From Plantago ovata (Eukaryota; Streptophyta; Magnoliopsida; Lamiales; Plantaginaceae), in NCBI GenBank assembly GCA_028274465.1, contig CM051457.1, forward strand, positions 65,694,496 through 65,758,495: 64,000 nt of DNA, in the 5' to 3' direction. The notes under the pieces were generated by a model. The model ran no database searches. It worked only from the letters and a program-made list of their open reading frames with translations, and was not told the DNA's origin. Both the position numbers and the translations under genes were made by a program. Positions 46,600 to 55,521 of the stretch are shown here, piece after piece (within the stretch, counting starts at the first letter, position 1; every line of letters starts with the position of its first letter).

Positions 46600-46775
46600 T
46601 TTTTCTCTTCTCAGATGACTTCGCCAGAGAGCGTGAAGCTCTCTAGCGGTGTCGGGCGAATCGCTCCATATGTGGGGCGAATCGCCCCCCACTACCAGAG
46701 AGTCTGAAACTCTCTGGCTCTGTGGGGCGATTCGCCCCCAACCTCCAGAGGTGGGGAGACGAAATTTTTCGAAAA
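46600..46775 (-). repeat. GC-rich palindrome cassette upstream of the second ORF (gypsy-2)
   Basis: GGGGCGATTCGCCCC and GGGGCGAATCGCCCC palindromes alternate with CCAGAGAG / CTCTCTGG hairpins (for example 46685-46708). It lies upstream of the leader in sense and resembles the GC block before the LTR TATA box. Confidence 0.7.
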
Positions 46776-46950
46776 AAACTTAGTTTTTATCCCCGAAACC
46801 ATTTCCCTCATGAAAAACACTCGAAAAAATTCACTCAACATAAACATAAGCACAAAGCAACACATAAACGAACAAATTCACATAAAGAAAGGCAAATTGT
46901 TCAATGTATGAATGCATGCAATGCAATAAAGCGATAAAGACTCCGGGTTA

Positions 46951-46970
46951 CCTCCCGGATAGCGCCATTG
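46951..46970 (-). other. PBS-like sequence after the protease stop (gypsy-2)
   Basis: In sense this reads CAATGGCGCTATCCGGGAGG, partly like the PBS TGGCGCCGTTGCCGGGGA. gypsy-3 has the same at 63531-63547. Significance unknown. Confidence 0.4.
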
Positions 46971-47002
46971 TTTATAGTCTTCAACTGGACTTCTTCTTGC
47001 TC

Positions 47003-49162
47003 TTAGTTCTTCTTTTTTAGGGTACTAGACTTCCCCTTCATGGATCTTTTCCTCATGCCACGAACCTGTGAATGAGAATGAACATAGACAACAAGACCAA
47101 AGTAGTTAATTGTGTGAGAAGCATTGAAGTGAATATTTGGATCAGATATGGCTCGCAACACATGTTGCTTGCCATCCACTTCAATGGTGCAAGTTCTTCG
47201 GTAGATGTCTATCACGGAGCGTAGCTTAGTCAAGAACGTTCGCCCCAAGAGAACAACATCCCCCATCCCAGGTGTAGACGCCGGCATAACTACAAAGTTG
47301 GTGTACACAAAAGCTTCACCAATCTTAACCAATACGTTCTTCACAACGCCTTCGGGTCTCACAAAGGATCCATCCGCCAATTGCACAATGGCCTTATGCT
47401 CAGATAGTTTTCCAAGGTTACTCTTCTCAAACACATTCATTGGGAGCATATTAGAGTAAGATCCCGTATCTAATGTAGCGCGAACATCTTCAAGTTCGCC
47501 AATACCAACCTTAACATTGAAACTCTCAGGGATTGGCTCGGGATCCTCTTGCTCCTCATCACTCGCATCAAATCCAAGGTCCTTCTCTTCTTCCTTGGCT
47601 AGTGGAGGTTCTCCATCCTTGCAACACTCACATTTAGCAACCTTCTTGATGGTGATTTCAACAGGAAGATTACCCAGCAAGGTAATAGACATCGACTTCT
47701 CAGTGTTGCTAGGCAACTTCCCTTGCTCCCTACTTGCTCCACGGTCAATCGGCTCTTGCATCTTTTGATGGGCAAGCCTAGTGCTCTCTTCCAAACGATC
47801 CAGCCTAGCCCTAGTCTTCTCAGAATCTTCTTCATAACGCTTAAGAAAACATTGGGTGTGATCAACCATTTTCTGCAAGTTTTCCATCAGTAGAGCCGTC
47901 TTCGACTTCGGTTGCTCTTTGGGAGTGGGGTTCTCGCAGTGATCATTACCATAGCTAAGCTTACTACGGTCTTGGTTAGGGCCATAAGTTTGGCTAGCCG
48001 GTGCATATCCTTGATTGTTTCGGAACCCTCTTCTTCAAAACCCACCTCGAGGATTCCTACCATCTTGTCCATAGCTAGCTTCTTGAGTACCAAATTCCGC
48101 AGAAAAAGCTTCCTCTTCGCTTCCTTGAACCCAATTGCCATCAGCATATGCAAGCTCCGATCTACACATATGAGCTCCATGCCCATAGTGCTTGCATATT
48201 CGGCAAACTTCATTCGACATAGATGTCCCAGTTGAGTTCTTGAGGACTTGTTTCAACTCATTGGTAAAGCACTCGAAACGATCCCCATTCCCCCCATACA
48301 TAGGGGCCTCTTGAGTAGGTGGAGCTTCAGGTCCACGTCTCCTAACCATTGGTATTGGATCCTTGAATTGTGAACCCTTAGCATGCCTTTCGAAAACCGC
48401 CCAAACGTCTTCCGCGGTTTCCTCCCAAATATTGTCGCGGCATTGGAAATCCACCACTTGTTGATTCTCAAAGGTTAGTCCATTGTAGAAGTGTTGGACA
48501 AGATCCGGAAGCTCAAAACCATGGTTAGGGCACTTGTTCATGAGGTCTTGGAACCTCTCAAACGCGGTGTAGATGGTCTCATCATAGTCTTGTTTGAATC
48601 CAGTGATTTACGCCTTAAGCGCTGTAGTCAAGGTGTGAGGAAAGTATTTCTCCATGAATGCTGAAAAAACCTTTGTCCAAGTGTCAAGCGAACCCGCCGG
48701 TAGAGAACTCAACCATGACTTGGCCCTATCGCCAAGCCCCATATCAAAAACCTTCATTCTCAACTCATCCGCTATTATTTCAGCTTCGGGTCGTGGAAGT
48801 TGGTTGACGAAGTCATCGATATCACGCAAGTACCCCATCACGTCTTCCCTAGCCAAGCCATAGAACCTCGGAAGTTGCTGGAACATGTGGTTTTTTATTT
48901 CCAGATCCCGAGTTGTAGATGAAAGAACAATCGCCGGTCCCCTCATACGATCCTTGGTGGGTTGAACCCATGATTATAGTGGTCTAGCTTCTGCCATTAC
49001 GACGATTTCTTCAAAAGGACTGTGTAGAGGTTCAGAGAAATCGGTATCCTCTATTTCCTCTAGTTCACGTCGTCGAAGTAGTCGCCTTCTTTGGTGGTAG
49101 ACTCTGTCGATTTCAGCGATTGGTTCAGCAAGCGGTGTTCCTCTAGATCGTGTACTTCGCAT
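47003..49162 (-). pseudogene. gag-pro: gag-protease of gypsy-2, three in-frame stops
   Basis: A single frame of about 720 codons from 49162 to the stop at 47003-47005, broken only by nonsense codons near 48974, 48608 and 48035. Capsid core: FQQLPRFYGLAREDVMGYLRDI, RAKSWLSSLPAGS, TWTKVFSAFMEKYFP and, after the second stop, a FERFQDLMNKCPNHG segment typical of Athila/Tat Gag. Zinc knuckle CRICKHYGHGAHMC. Protease: ATLDTGSYSNMLP (DTG active site, near 47466-47500) and VVLLGRTFL. After VRGMRKRSMKGK it ends in a stop conserved in gypsy-3. No RT follows. Confidence 0.9.
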
Positions 49163-49280
49163 ACACTATCTATAACAAACTAAGAGAGAGTATCAAAGAG
49201 ATCAAATTAAATAAAACTACCAAATCTAGAAATTGAATGCTGAAAATATAAATAAGCTAAACAGAAAAAAAGGAGTATAG

Positions 49281-49298
49281 TCCCCGGCAACGGCGCCA
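49281..49298 (-). other. Primer-binding site of gypsy-2 (tRNA-Asp)
   Basis: TCCCCGGCAACGGCGCCA on the plus strand equals the 3' end of tRNA-Asp(GTC); the sense strand is its perfect complement. Three bases from the LTR. Confidence 0.93.
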
Positions 49299-49301
49299 AT
49301 T

Positions 49302-50507
49302 TGATGAATGTGAGATTGTGAGACTCAATTAATCAAATAAATTTGTTTTTAGCCAAAGGCAATTCACAACTACAACGAAAACCGTAGTGTAGCAGTAAAA
49401 TAACCTCTAGTGTCGATCTCTAAGGACTATAACTAGCTTTATCTAATTTAACTTAAACTATAAACTCAACAAACGACCTAGCACAGATTTTCTTATCAAT
49501 AATAATGGAAGTTAGTGATAGTATGATCATTCAAAGCATCAAGTTAATAATCATGCATGAAGTATTCGATCGTTTTGCATAGAAATCTAAGATCATGAAT
49601 TGTCCAATGTGTTCCGTTCAATTCAACACTACGAAGATAGAGGGCTTAGATAGATCAAAGAAATAAAGCAATAACTCAAGTATGATTCGCGTTACAACCA
49701 TCATGCATAATTAAGAACCCTAACAAAGATATCACATACTATCACCAACGATAGATTTAGCTACTCATAGATAGAATGCAGTCAACAAAAATCAAAGCAA
49801 GATTAAATGAAAACATGTTGAAAGAAATAAATATAAATAGAAAAATCGTGAGATACAATGTTACCGACGAAGGTTGTCAATCTCCGAAGAATTGCTAACT
49901 CACAAGCAAGAATTGATAAACAACGAGGTCCAATTGCTATGCTTAATCCTCCAAATTGATAAGAAAAAGAGTCTCCTAATCTAAGAATTCCCAGAACAGG
50001 CTCTGGAGAATTCGTATCTAAAACTAATGTGAAAAGGTATGAAAAAAGGTCTGAAAAACGTAGAGAATGGAGCAACTATATATAGGAGTCGGAACGCACG
50101 GGGCGAATCGCCCCTGGTCCCAGGCGAACCGCCTGGCACCGGGCGAACCGGCTGGCGTGCCGGGCGAACCGCCTGGGAGCTCCAGGTCGGTGGAGACGCG
50201 TTTTTGACGCGTTTTCGGTTTTTGCCTTCTAGTGACCTTTAAGCCTTGAAACTCGTCCCCTAGGCATCAAATCTCATCCGGAACCTTCTAGATACTCCAC
50301 GAATGTCCTCGGAACACCGATTCTTCGTTCTCTTCAATATAATTGCCCGGAAAATCACGTTTTTCACCTAAAACCTGAAAAATGAAAACTAAAGGGAAAC
50401 GTGACACTATTCTAATAAAATGCACTAAAATATAGCTAAATTAACATAGAGGATAGCTAAATAGGTGAAAAAAGACTCGAATGAAAGTGCAAAATACACG
50501 TTCATCA
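49302..50507 (-). repeat. 5' LTR of gypsy-2, 1,206 bp
   Basis: TGATGAATG...GTTCATCA. Reversed TATA box TATATATA at 50077-50084. Four GCGAACCGCC/GCGAATCGCC palindromes at 50098-50180 lie directly upstream of it in sense. Confidence 0.94.
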
Positions 50508-51070
50508 GTTCCTTAAGATGTCACTATCTTGCTTTTGTACTTTCAGCAGCGTCTTTCATTTGTCTTGTAGTCTTCATGTTCTTCGCATGCTTAGTTTTGC
50601 ATTTAATGTTCATTTGAATGAAATTCAAATGTGAACGTTGGAGCCTAAATCAAGTACTTTCAGCAAGGAGGTCACATATGTATTTCAGCAAGCGGTCAGT
50701 CTCAGTTTCAGCAAGCACAACCTACTCTGTCAAATAGATTTTCACTTATGCAAGCTGTTGCTGAAATTTCCACTTTCTGAGCAACATGTGCCTTTGTAGA
50801 TACCATCTTCAGAAATTTTCTTAAGTCTTCAGTCTTCGAATCTTCAAGTTTCTGAACGGTTCTAGTGCTTCAGTAGTTCATTTGTAAAAATAAAGTACAT
50901 CATCAGCAAACTAAAGCACCTAACTAGTACCTACACTAAGTCTTCAACAAACGTTCCTCTTTTACAATGTCCTTAAAATTCTAAATTCCTATAGACCTTA
51001 AGAGTACTAGTTACTGGACTTTCCTTAATGTAGCACTAATTGCTCATCAAAATTTACAAGTTTCCTAACA
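50508..51070 (-). repeat. 5' LTR of copia-3, U3-side part
   Basis: Continues the LTR after gypsy-2, starting with the second GTTCC (50508-50512) and ending CCTAACA at 51070. Followed by the GTGAT target duplication of copia-3. Confidence 0.94.
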
Positions 51071-51963
51071 GTGATGATTTTGCCAAACTCATGACAAACA
51101 AGTTTGAAATGAGTATGATGGGCAAATTGAATTATTTCCTAGGATTGCAAGTCAAGCAAATCAAAGATGGAATATTCATAAATCAAGCAAAGTATGCAAA
51201 GGAAATGCTCATAAAGTTCAGGATCAAAGAAGAAGAAAAACCTGAAAAGATCCCCATGAGCGTTGGTACAAAATTGGGCTATACTAAACAAGAAAAAAGT
51301 GTTGATGAACACAAGTATAGGAAGCTCATTGGTTCCTTGCTGTATCCAACAACAAGTAGGCCTGACATTCAGTATGTTATTTATGTGTGTGCAAGATTCC
51401 AATCTGATCCAAGAGAATCACACTACAAAAAGGCACTCAAGATACTGAAATATGTCAAAGGCATAATCAATGTTGGATTATGGTATCCAAAAGATTCTGG
51501 ATTAGAATTGGTAGGTTATTCTGATGCTGATCATGGAGGATCAACACTTGATAGAAAAAGTACCTCTGGAACTTGTCAGTTTCTAGGTACAAGATTAATA
51601 TCATGGTTCAGCAAGAAGCAAACCTGTGTTGTCAATTCATCCACTAAATCTGGTTGTTGCACAACTCAAATCCTATGGATTTAGCAACAATTAAGAGATT
51701 ATGGTATTTCTACAAAGAAAACACCAATCTTTTGTGATAATACAAGTGCTATTGCTATCACGCAAAATCCTAAGTTCCACTCAAGGACAAAGCACATTGA
51801 TATTAGACATCATTTCATTAGAGATCATGTGGAAAAAGGAGACATTGAGGTTGTATAAGTAGGTACTGATGATCAACTTGCTGACATCTTTACCAAGCCC
51901 CTACCAGACAATAGGTTCGCAATGCTAAGGTATAACCTTGGATTGATTGAACTACCTCAATAA
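51071..51963 (+). pseudogene. pol: pol of copia-2, part 3 (RT end and RNase H)
   Basis: After the duplicated GTGAT it resumes at [12 protein letters not shown]. It includes the RT thumb ([25 protein letters not shown]), the connection domain and RNase H with [10 protein letters not shown] short deletion removes the ESEYIA part near 51650, a TAG follows near 51680, and a TAA interrupts at about 51856. Ends with the conserved LPQ-stop at 51961-51963. Confidence 0.92.
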
Positions 51964-52108
51964 AAAGGGATACCTTCCTGAGGTTGTAAAAGTAGTTACT
52001 GATGATCAACTTGCTGACATCTTTACCAAGCCCCTACCAGACAATAGGTTCTCAACGCTAAGGTATAACCTTGGATTGATTGAACTACCTCAATAAAAAG
52101 GGATACCT
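51847..52108 (+). repeat. 133-bp tandem duplication over the end of pol
   Basis: GAGGTTGTA begins copies at 51847 and 51980; GGATACCT ends them at 51975 and 52108. Each includes the last RNase H codons and the stop. The first copy has an extra TAA (GTA TAA GTA) where the second has AAA. Absent in copia-1 and copia-3. Confidence 0.92.
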
Positions 52109-52500
52109 ATGGTGGATTTCTGAAACAGGCATTCAGCAAGCCAATGGTTACTTAAAGTTATTCCTTAAAAAGTCCATTTCCATTGACTTCTCTAAAAAGA
52201 GATGGTTGTACACTAAATATTTGCTGAAATAGGCAATCAACAAGTAATTCCTTCAAACCGGGTATTTGTTAGGAAACATAATCACTTGCTGAGACGGGTA
52301 CTCAGTAAGAAAACTTCAAAGATTGCTGAAACTGGCATTCAGACAATCAAGGATACTGAAATAGGTATTCAAGCATCAAAAGAAAAATCTGAGACGGGAA
52401 CTCAGCAAAGAGCAAAAATGCTTCTCAGAACTTACCTAAAAATTTCTTAATATAAAAAGAACTTACTGAGACGGGAACTCAGAAATATCTTTGACCCTAA
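52109..52500 (+). other. Hairpin array between pol and third ORF (copia-2)
   Basis: Best members: 52120-52136 (CTGAA / TTCAG around ACAGGCA), 52285-52309 (CTTGCTGAG / CTCAGTAAG around ACGGGTA), 52321-52348 (GATTGCTGAA / TTCAGACAATC around ACTGGCA), 52352-52377 (GATACTGAA / TTCAAGCATC around ATAGGTA), 52389-52405 and 52466-52482 (CTGAG / CTCAG around ACGGGAA). Same order as in copia-1 and copia-3. Confidence 0.77.
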
Positions 52501-53075
52501 GAAAAATGAGATATTTGATTAAGGGGGAACTTTCAGCAATTACAAGGCTTGTTACTTGAAAAGTAATTGCGAAAGTCAGAATGGTTAAAATTGTTGAAAA
52601 GATTCTTGTATACTTCAGCAAGACATTAGTGTTGAAGTAAAAGAGATAAAATCCCATAAATCAAGGTAAAATCAATTGTGATATTAATCGTGGCACAGAT
52701 AAACTCGTTGTAAATCATGACATGAAATACAATCGTGGCCATTGATTTTAAATCAGTTGATGATCTAACGGTTAATATTACAAAGAGAAAGCATGCTCTA
52801 ACGGTTTCGTGTTAGTGGTCCACTACGCATTTAATACAAAAGCTCCACTAACTCAATGAATCTCTGTTTTACCCTTGCTGAAAACTCAAAACCATTGAGC
52901 TTCTCACATAACAAAGATACTATATAAATGAAGAGTTAGAGAAAGACAAAATTCTTTAACTCAAATTTACTTTCTCTGCAAAAATTCCCTAGCATGTGCT
53001 CTGAATTACTGTACCTCCGGTCAAAAAGAAAAATCTCTTTTTCGTACACTCTCAACCCTTCACACTATATAAGAT
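52501..53075 (+). promoter_or_regulatory. Internal promoter region before the third ORF (copia-2)
   Basis: TATATAAA at 52921-52928, 155 bp before the ATG at 53076; C/T-rich leader. The upstream blocks ACTACGCATTTAATAC and GATCTAACGGTTAAT recur in the other copies. No coding. Confidence 0.62.
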
Positions 53076-54074
53076 ATGGCTCCGAAGAGAAAATCATCTA
53101 AGAATACCATCATCAAAGGCAGACAGTGCTGGAAACAGCACTGCTCCTACTCCGGTGACTACTCTGGTGAAGAACACAGTGAAAATTGTGTTGAAAAACG
53201 ACCGAATAACAGAGAGACCCATGCATCCTGCATATATCGACACTGCAAAGTGTGAGCAGATGATGCAATGGGGAGGGTTTGCCAAAGAGAAGTATATCAG
53301 ATACTTCTATGAACAAGAACTTGATGAAGAAAATCTTGAGGCGTTGAATTGCATAAATCAACAAGGCCTACTTTTCTTCATCACTGATCGCACTAAGAAA
53401 GTGAGCATGTTGGACACTATGAAATTCTACAACAACGCAGAAATCCAAACCCTTAATGATGGACAAGGAATCACTGGAAAAGTGATTTCTACCACAGTTC
53501 AAGGAAAGCAAATCATCCTGAAATGGATTGATTTAGCTAACATCTTTCAGATTCCAACTAATTGAACTGAAGATGACATCACTGCCATTGATGAAGAGAT
53601 AGAAGCTTTCTACAGTGATGTCAGAAACGAAAGGGTGAAGAAAGGAGAGATTGCTCCAGTGACTTGGAATAAGCATGTAAAAAGGAAGCATCTCTACCAT
53701 TCACTTGGTCTAGTAGCTCTGCTACTAATCAAATTTATTGACTCCCAAGTTGGAGGAATAGACCAAGTAGGCCTTAGAAGATGGCCTTTGCTGATGCATA
53801 TCTATGAAAGCAAAACCGACATTAACTGGGCTAAGTACATTTTCAACAGACTTGTTGATATTGTTACCAAGTTCAAGGTCAAGGTTGAAGACAACACAGT
53901 CTCACCTTCCCCTCCAGTGATGTATGGATTGAAAATATGCTACATCCTTGAACGTTACAGGATTTAGCTGAGAAACCCATTGCCGATTAAGAAATCAGTA
54001 TGCAATGTGGGAAGAGCTTCCTACAAGTTGAATGGACCTAAGGTTGCTGACAAGAAGTCAAGGAAAGCAACAAC

Positions 54075-54240
54075 TGCAAATGTTGTTGAGACTGATAACT
54101 AGTCCAGGAATACAACAGCTGAAAATGTTGCTGAGACTGACAAGCAGTCTAGGAATACAACAGCTGCAAATGTTGTTGAGAATGCAACAGCTGCAAATGT
54201 TGCTGCTGATACTGCTGCGGTTGCTAATACTACTGCACCC
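54075..54240 (+). repeat. Ala-Asn-Val-Ala-Glu tandem repeats in the third ORF (copia-2)
   Basis: ACAGCTGMAAATGTTGYTGAG occurs three times at roughly 48- and 27-base steps, coding TTAENVAETDK-like units. Counterpart of 32940-33170. Confidence 0.65.
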
Positions 54241-55136
54241 AGCAAAAGATCCAAGAAAAAGAGGAAAGCTGATGATGACACTCAAACTGCAGCCTCATCA
54301 GCTGATGCTATTCCGAAAAGGCAAGGACAAAGACCACTTTCCCAAGAAAGAAGACAACGGCAAGAAAGTCCGTTCCGGTTGTCCATGTCATTCAAGATGA
54401 TGACATTCCAGTGGTTGCTGAAAAGCAAACAACTGTAGTAGGTGTTTCTGAAGTGCTTGTAGAAGCCTTCACAAATCCAATTAACTTGGATCCATCTGCT
54501 GAAGCAAGACCACAAGGCAGTGGAAATGAAAATCCTGCCTTAGAAAGATTAGAAGATGTCTACATAGTAGATAATCTTGATGACAATACTCTGGAACCAA
54601 CAAGTGACATTGCTGCAGATTTAAGAAAAGTTGCACTTGCTGAAAATGTTGCCAGCAAATCAACAGAAGAGACAATTGCTGAAATAGTAACTAGTCAAGT
54701 CCAAGAAATTGATGAAGCTACAATCGCTGAAGAACCAGTTGTTGAGACTGCAACAGTTCAAGTCCCAGAGTTTGCTAAAACTCAACAAAAGGCATCGTTC
54801 GACGACGCATCTCATGATGTTGAGAATGTTAGATCAAGTTCACCAATAACTTCTATTGACAAAGTCCAACTAGTGCTGACTGACCTAAGCCAGCAAGTGG
54901 ACATGAAGATTGATGACAACTCCAATAAGTCAGTAGACCTGTTCATGACAAGTAGTGAACTTAAAGGTCTAGATGTTTCTGCTCAACTTGTCAATTCATA
55001 GACAAGGGAGATTGTTGAATCTGCACAACCTTCTCAAATAGAGCAAGAAAAGAAGTCTGCTGAAGAACAAGTCCCAGATAATGAAGATCTTATCAATGCT
55101 GAAAGGACTGAGTCACCACCTGCCCTTCTTCAGCAG

Positions 55137-55521
55137 GTAGTTAACTCAGATATAAGCAAAGCTTCACTATCTGAAACTTTATGTTTAGCTAATATGATCA
55201 TTTCTTTACATACTTCTAAAGATACAAGTCAGAAGATTGCTGAAACTTCTGCACCAGAATCCACAACTCTTGTTCAGCAGGTAGATGAAAATTTTGGTAA
55301 ACTTACTAAGTTTAAAAACTTAGTACTTGTATCTAACAATGAGTTATTTCAGGATGAACAATTCAAGGATGTTGCTACAGCTCCTGAAGCAACGGAAATA
55401 GTTCCCGCACAACTCAGTGTGCAACACGAGCTTGCTGAAAGTCAGCAGGTAATTCATGTTACAGTTTTAGACTCTAACTATTTTCCAAAATCTTCCTGAC
55501 AATAACAATACTGTTATTCAG
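55137..55521 (+). other. Three candidate mini-introns in the third ORF (copia-2)
   Basis: 55137-55211 (75 nt; the acceptor reads CAT instead of CAG), 55281-55352 (72 nt) and 55449-55521 (73 nt). The intervening 69- and 96-nt blocks are the same length as in copia-3. The third segment has an in-frame TGA at 55497-55499, and only the spliced frame leads on to the AQKENDKVVHITEAL peptide. Confidence 0.5.

Larger units (their letters stand above)
41998..50507 (-). mobile_element. gypsy-2: Athila-like element with gag-protease and a second ORF, no RT or integrase
   Basis: 8,510 bp, LTRs 41998-43195 and 49302-50507, flanked by GTTCC at 41993-41997 and 50508-50512, inside the 5' LTR of copia-3. In sense order: LTR, tRNA-Asp PBS, gag-protease, GC cassette, leader with intron, second ORF, paired hairpins, PPT, LTR. 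It is structurally complete, so the lack of RT, RNase H and integrase is a property of this lineage (gypsy-3 shares it), not a truncation. Confidence 0.94.
27149..51070 (-). mobile_element. copia-3: full-length SIRE-like element, minus strand, split by gypsy-2
   Basis: Flanked by GTGAT at 27144-27148 and 51071-51075. Own sequence is 27149-41997 and 50513-51070, about 15.4 kb. On the minus strand: 5' LTR (right), PBS, gag, pol, hairpin array, internal TATA, third ORF, PPT, 3' LTR (left). It is the most complete copy of the family and the best reference for its structure. Its LTRs differ at about eight sites in the first 230 bases, younger than copia-2 and older than copia-1. Confidence 0.95.

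Noticed and set aside
49281..49298. tRNA-Asp gene fragment
   Set aside because: Only the 3' 18 bases match and they sit exactly beside an LTR, so it is a primer-binding site. I saw no full tRNA gene in the window.
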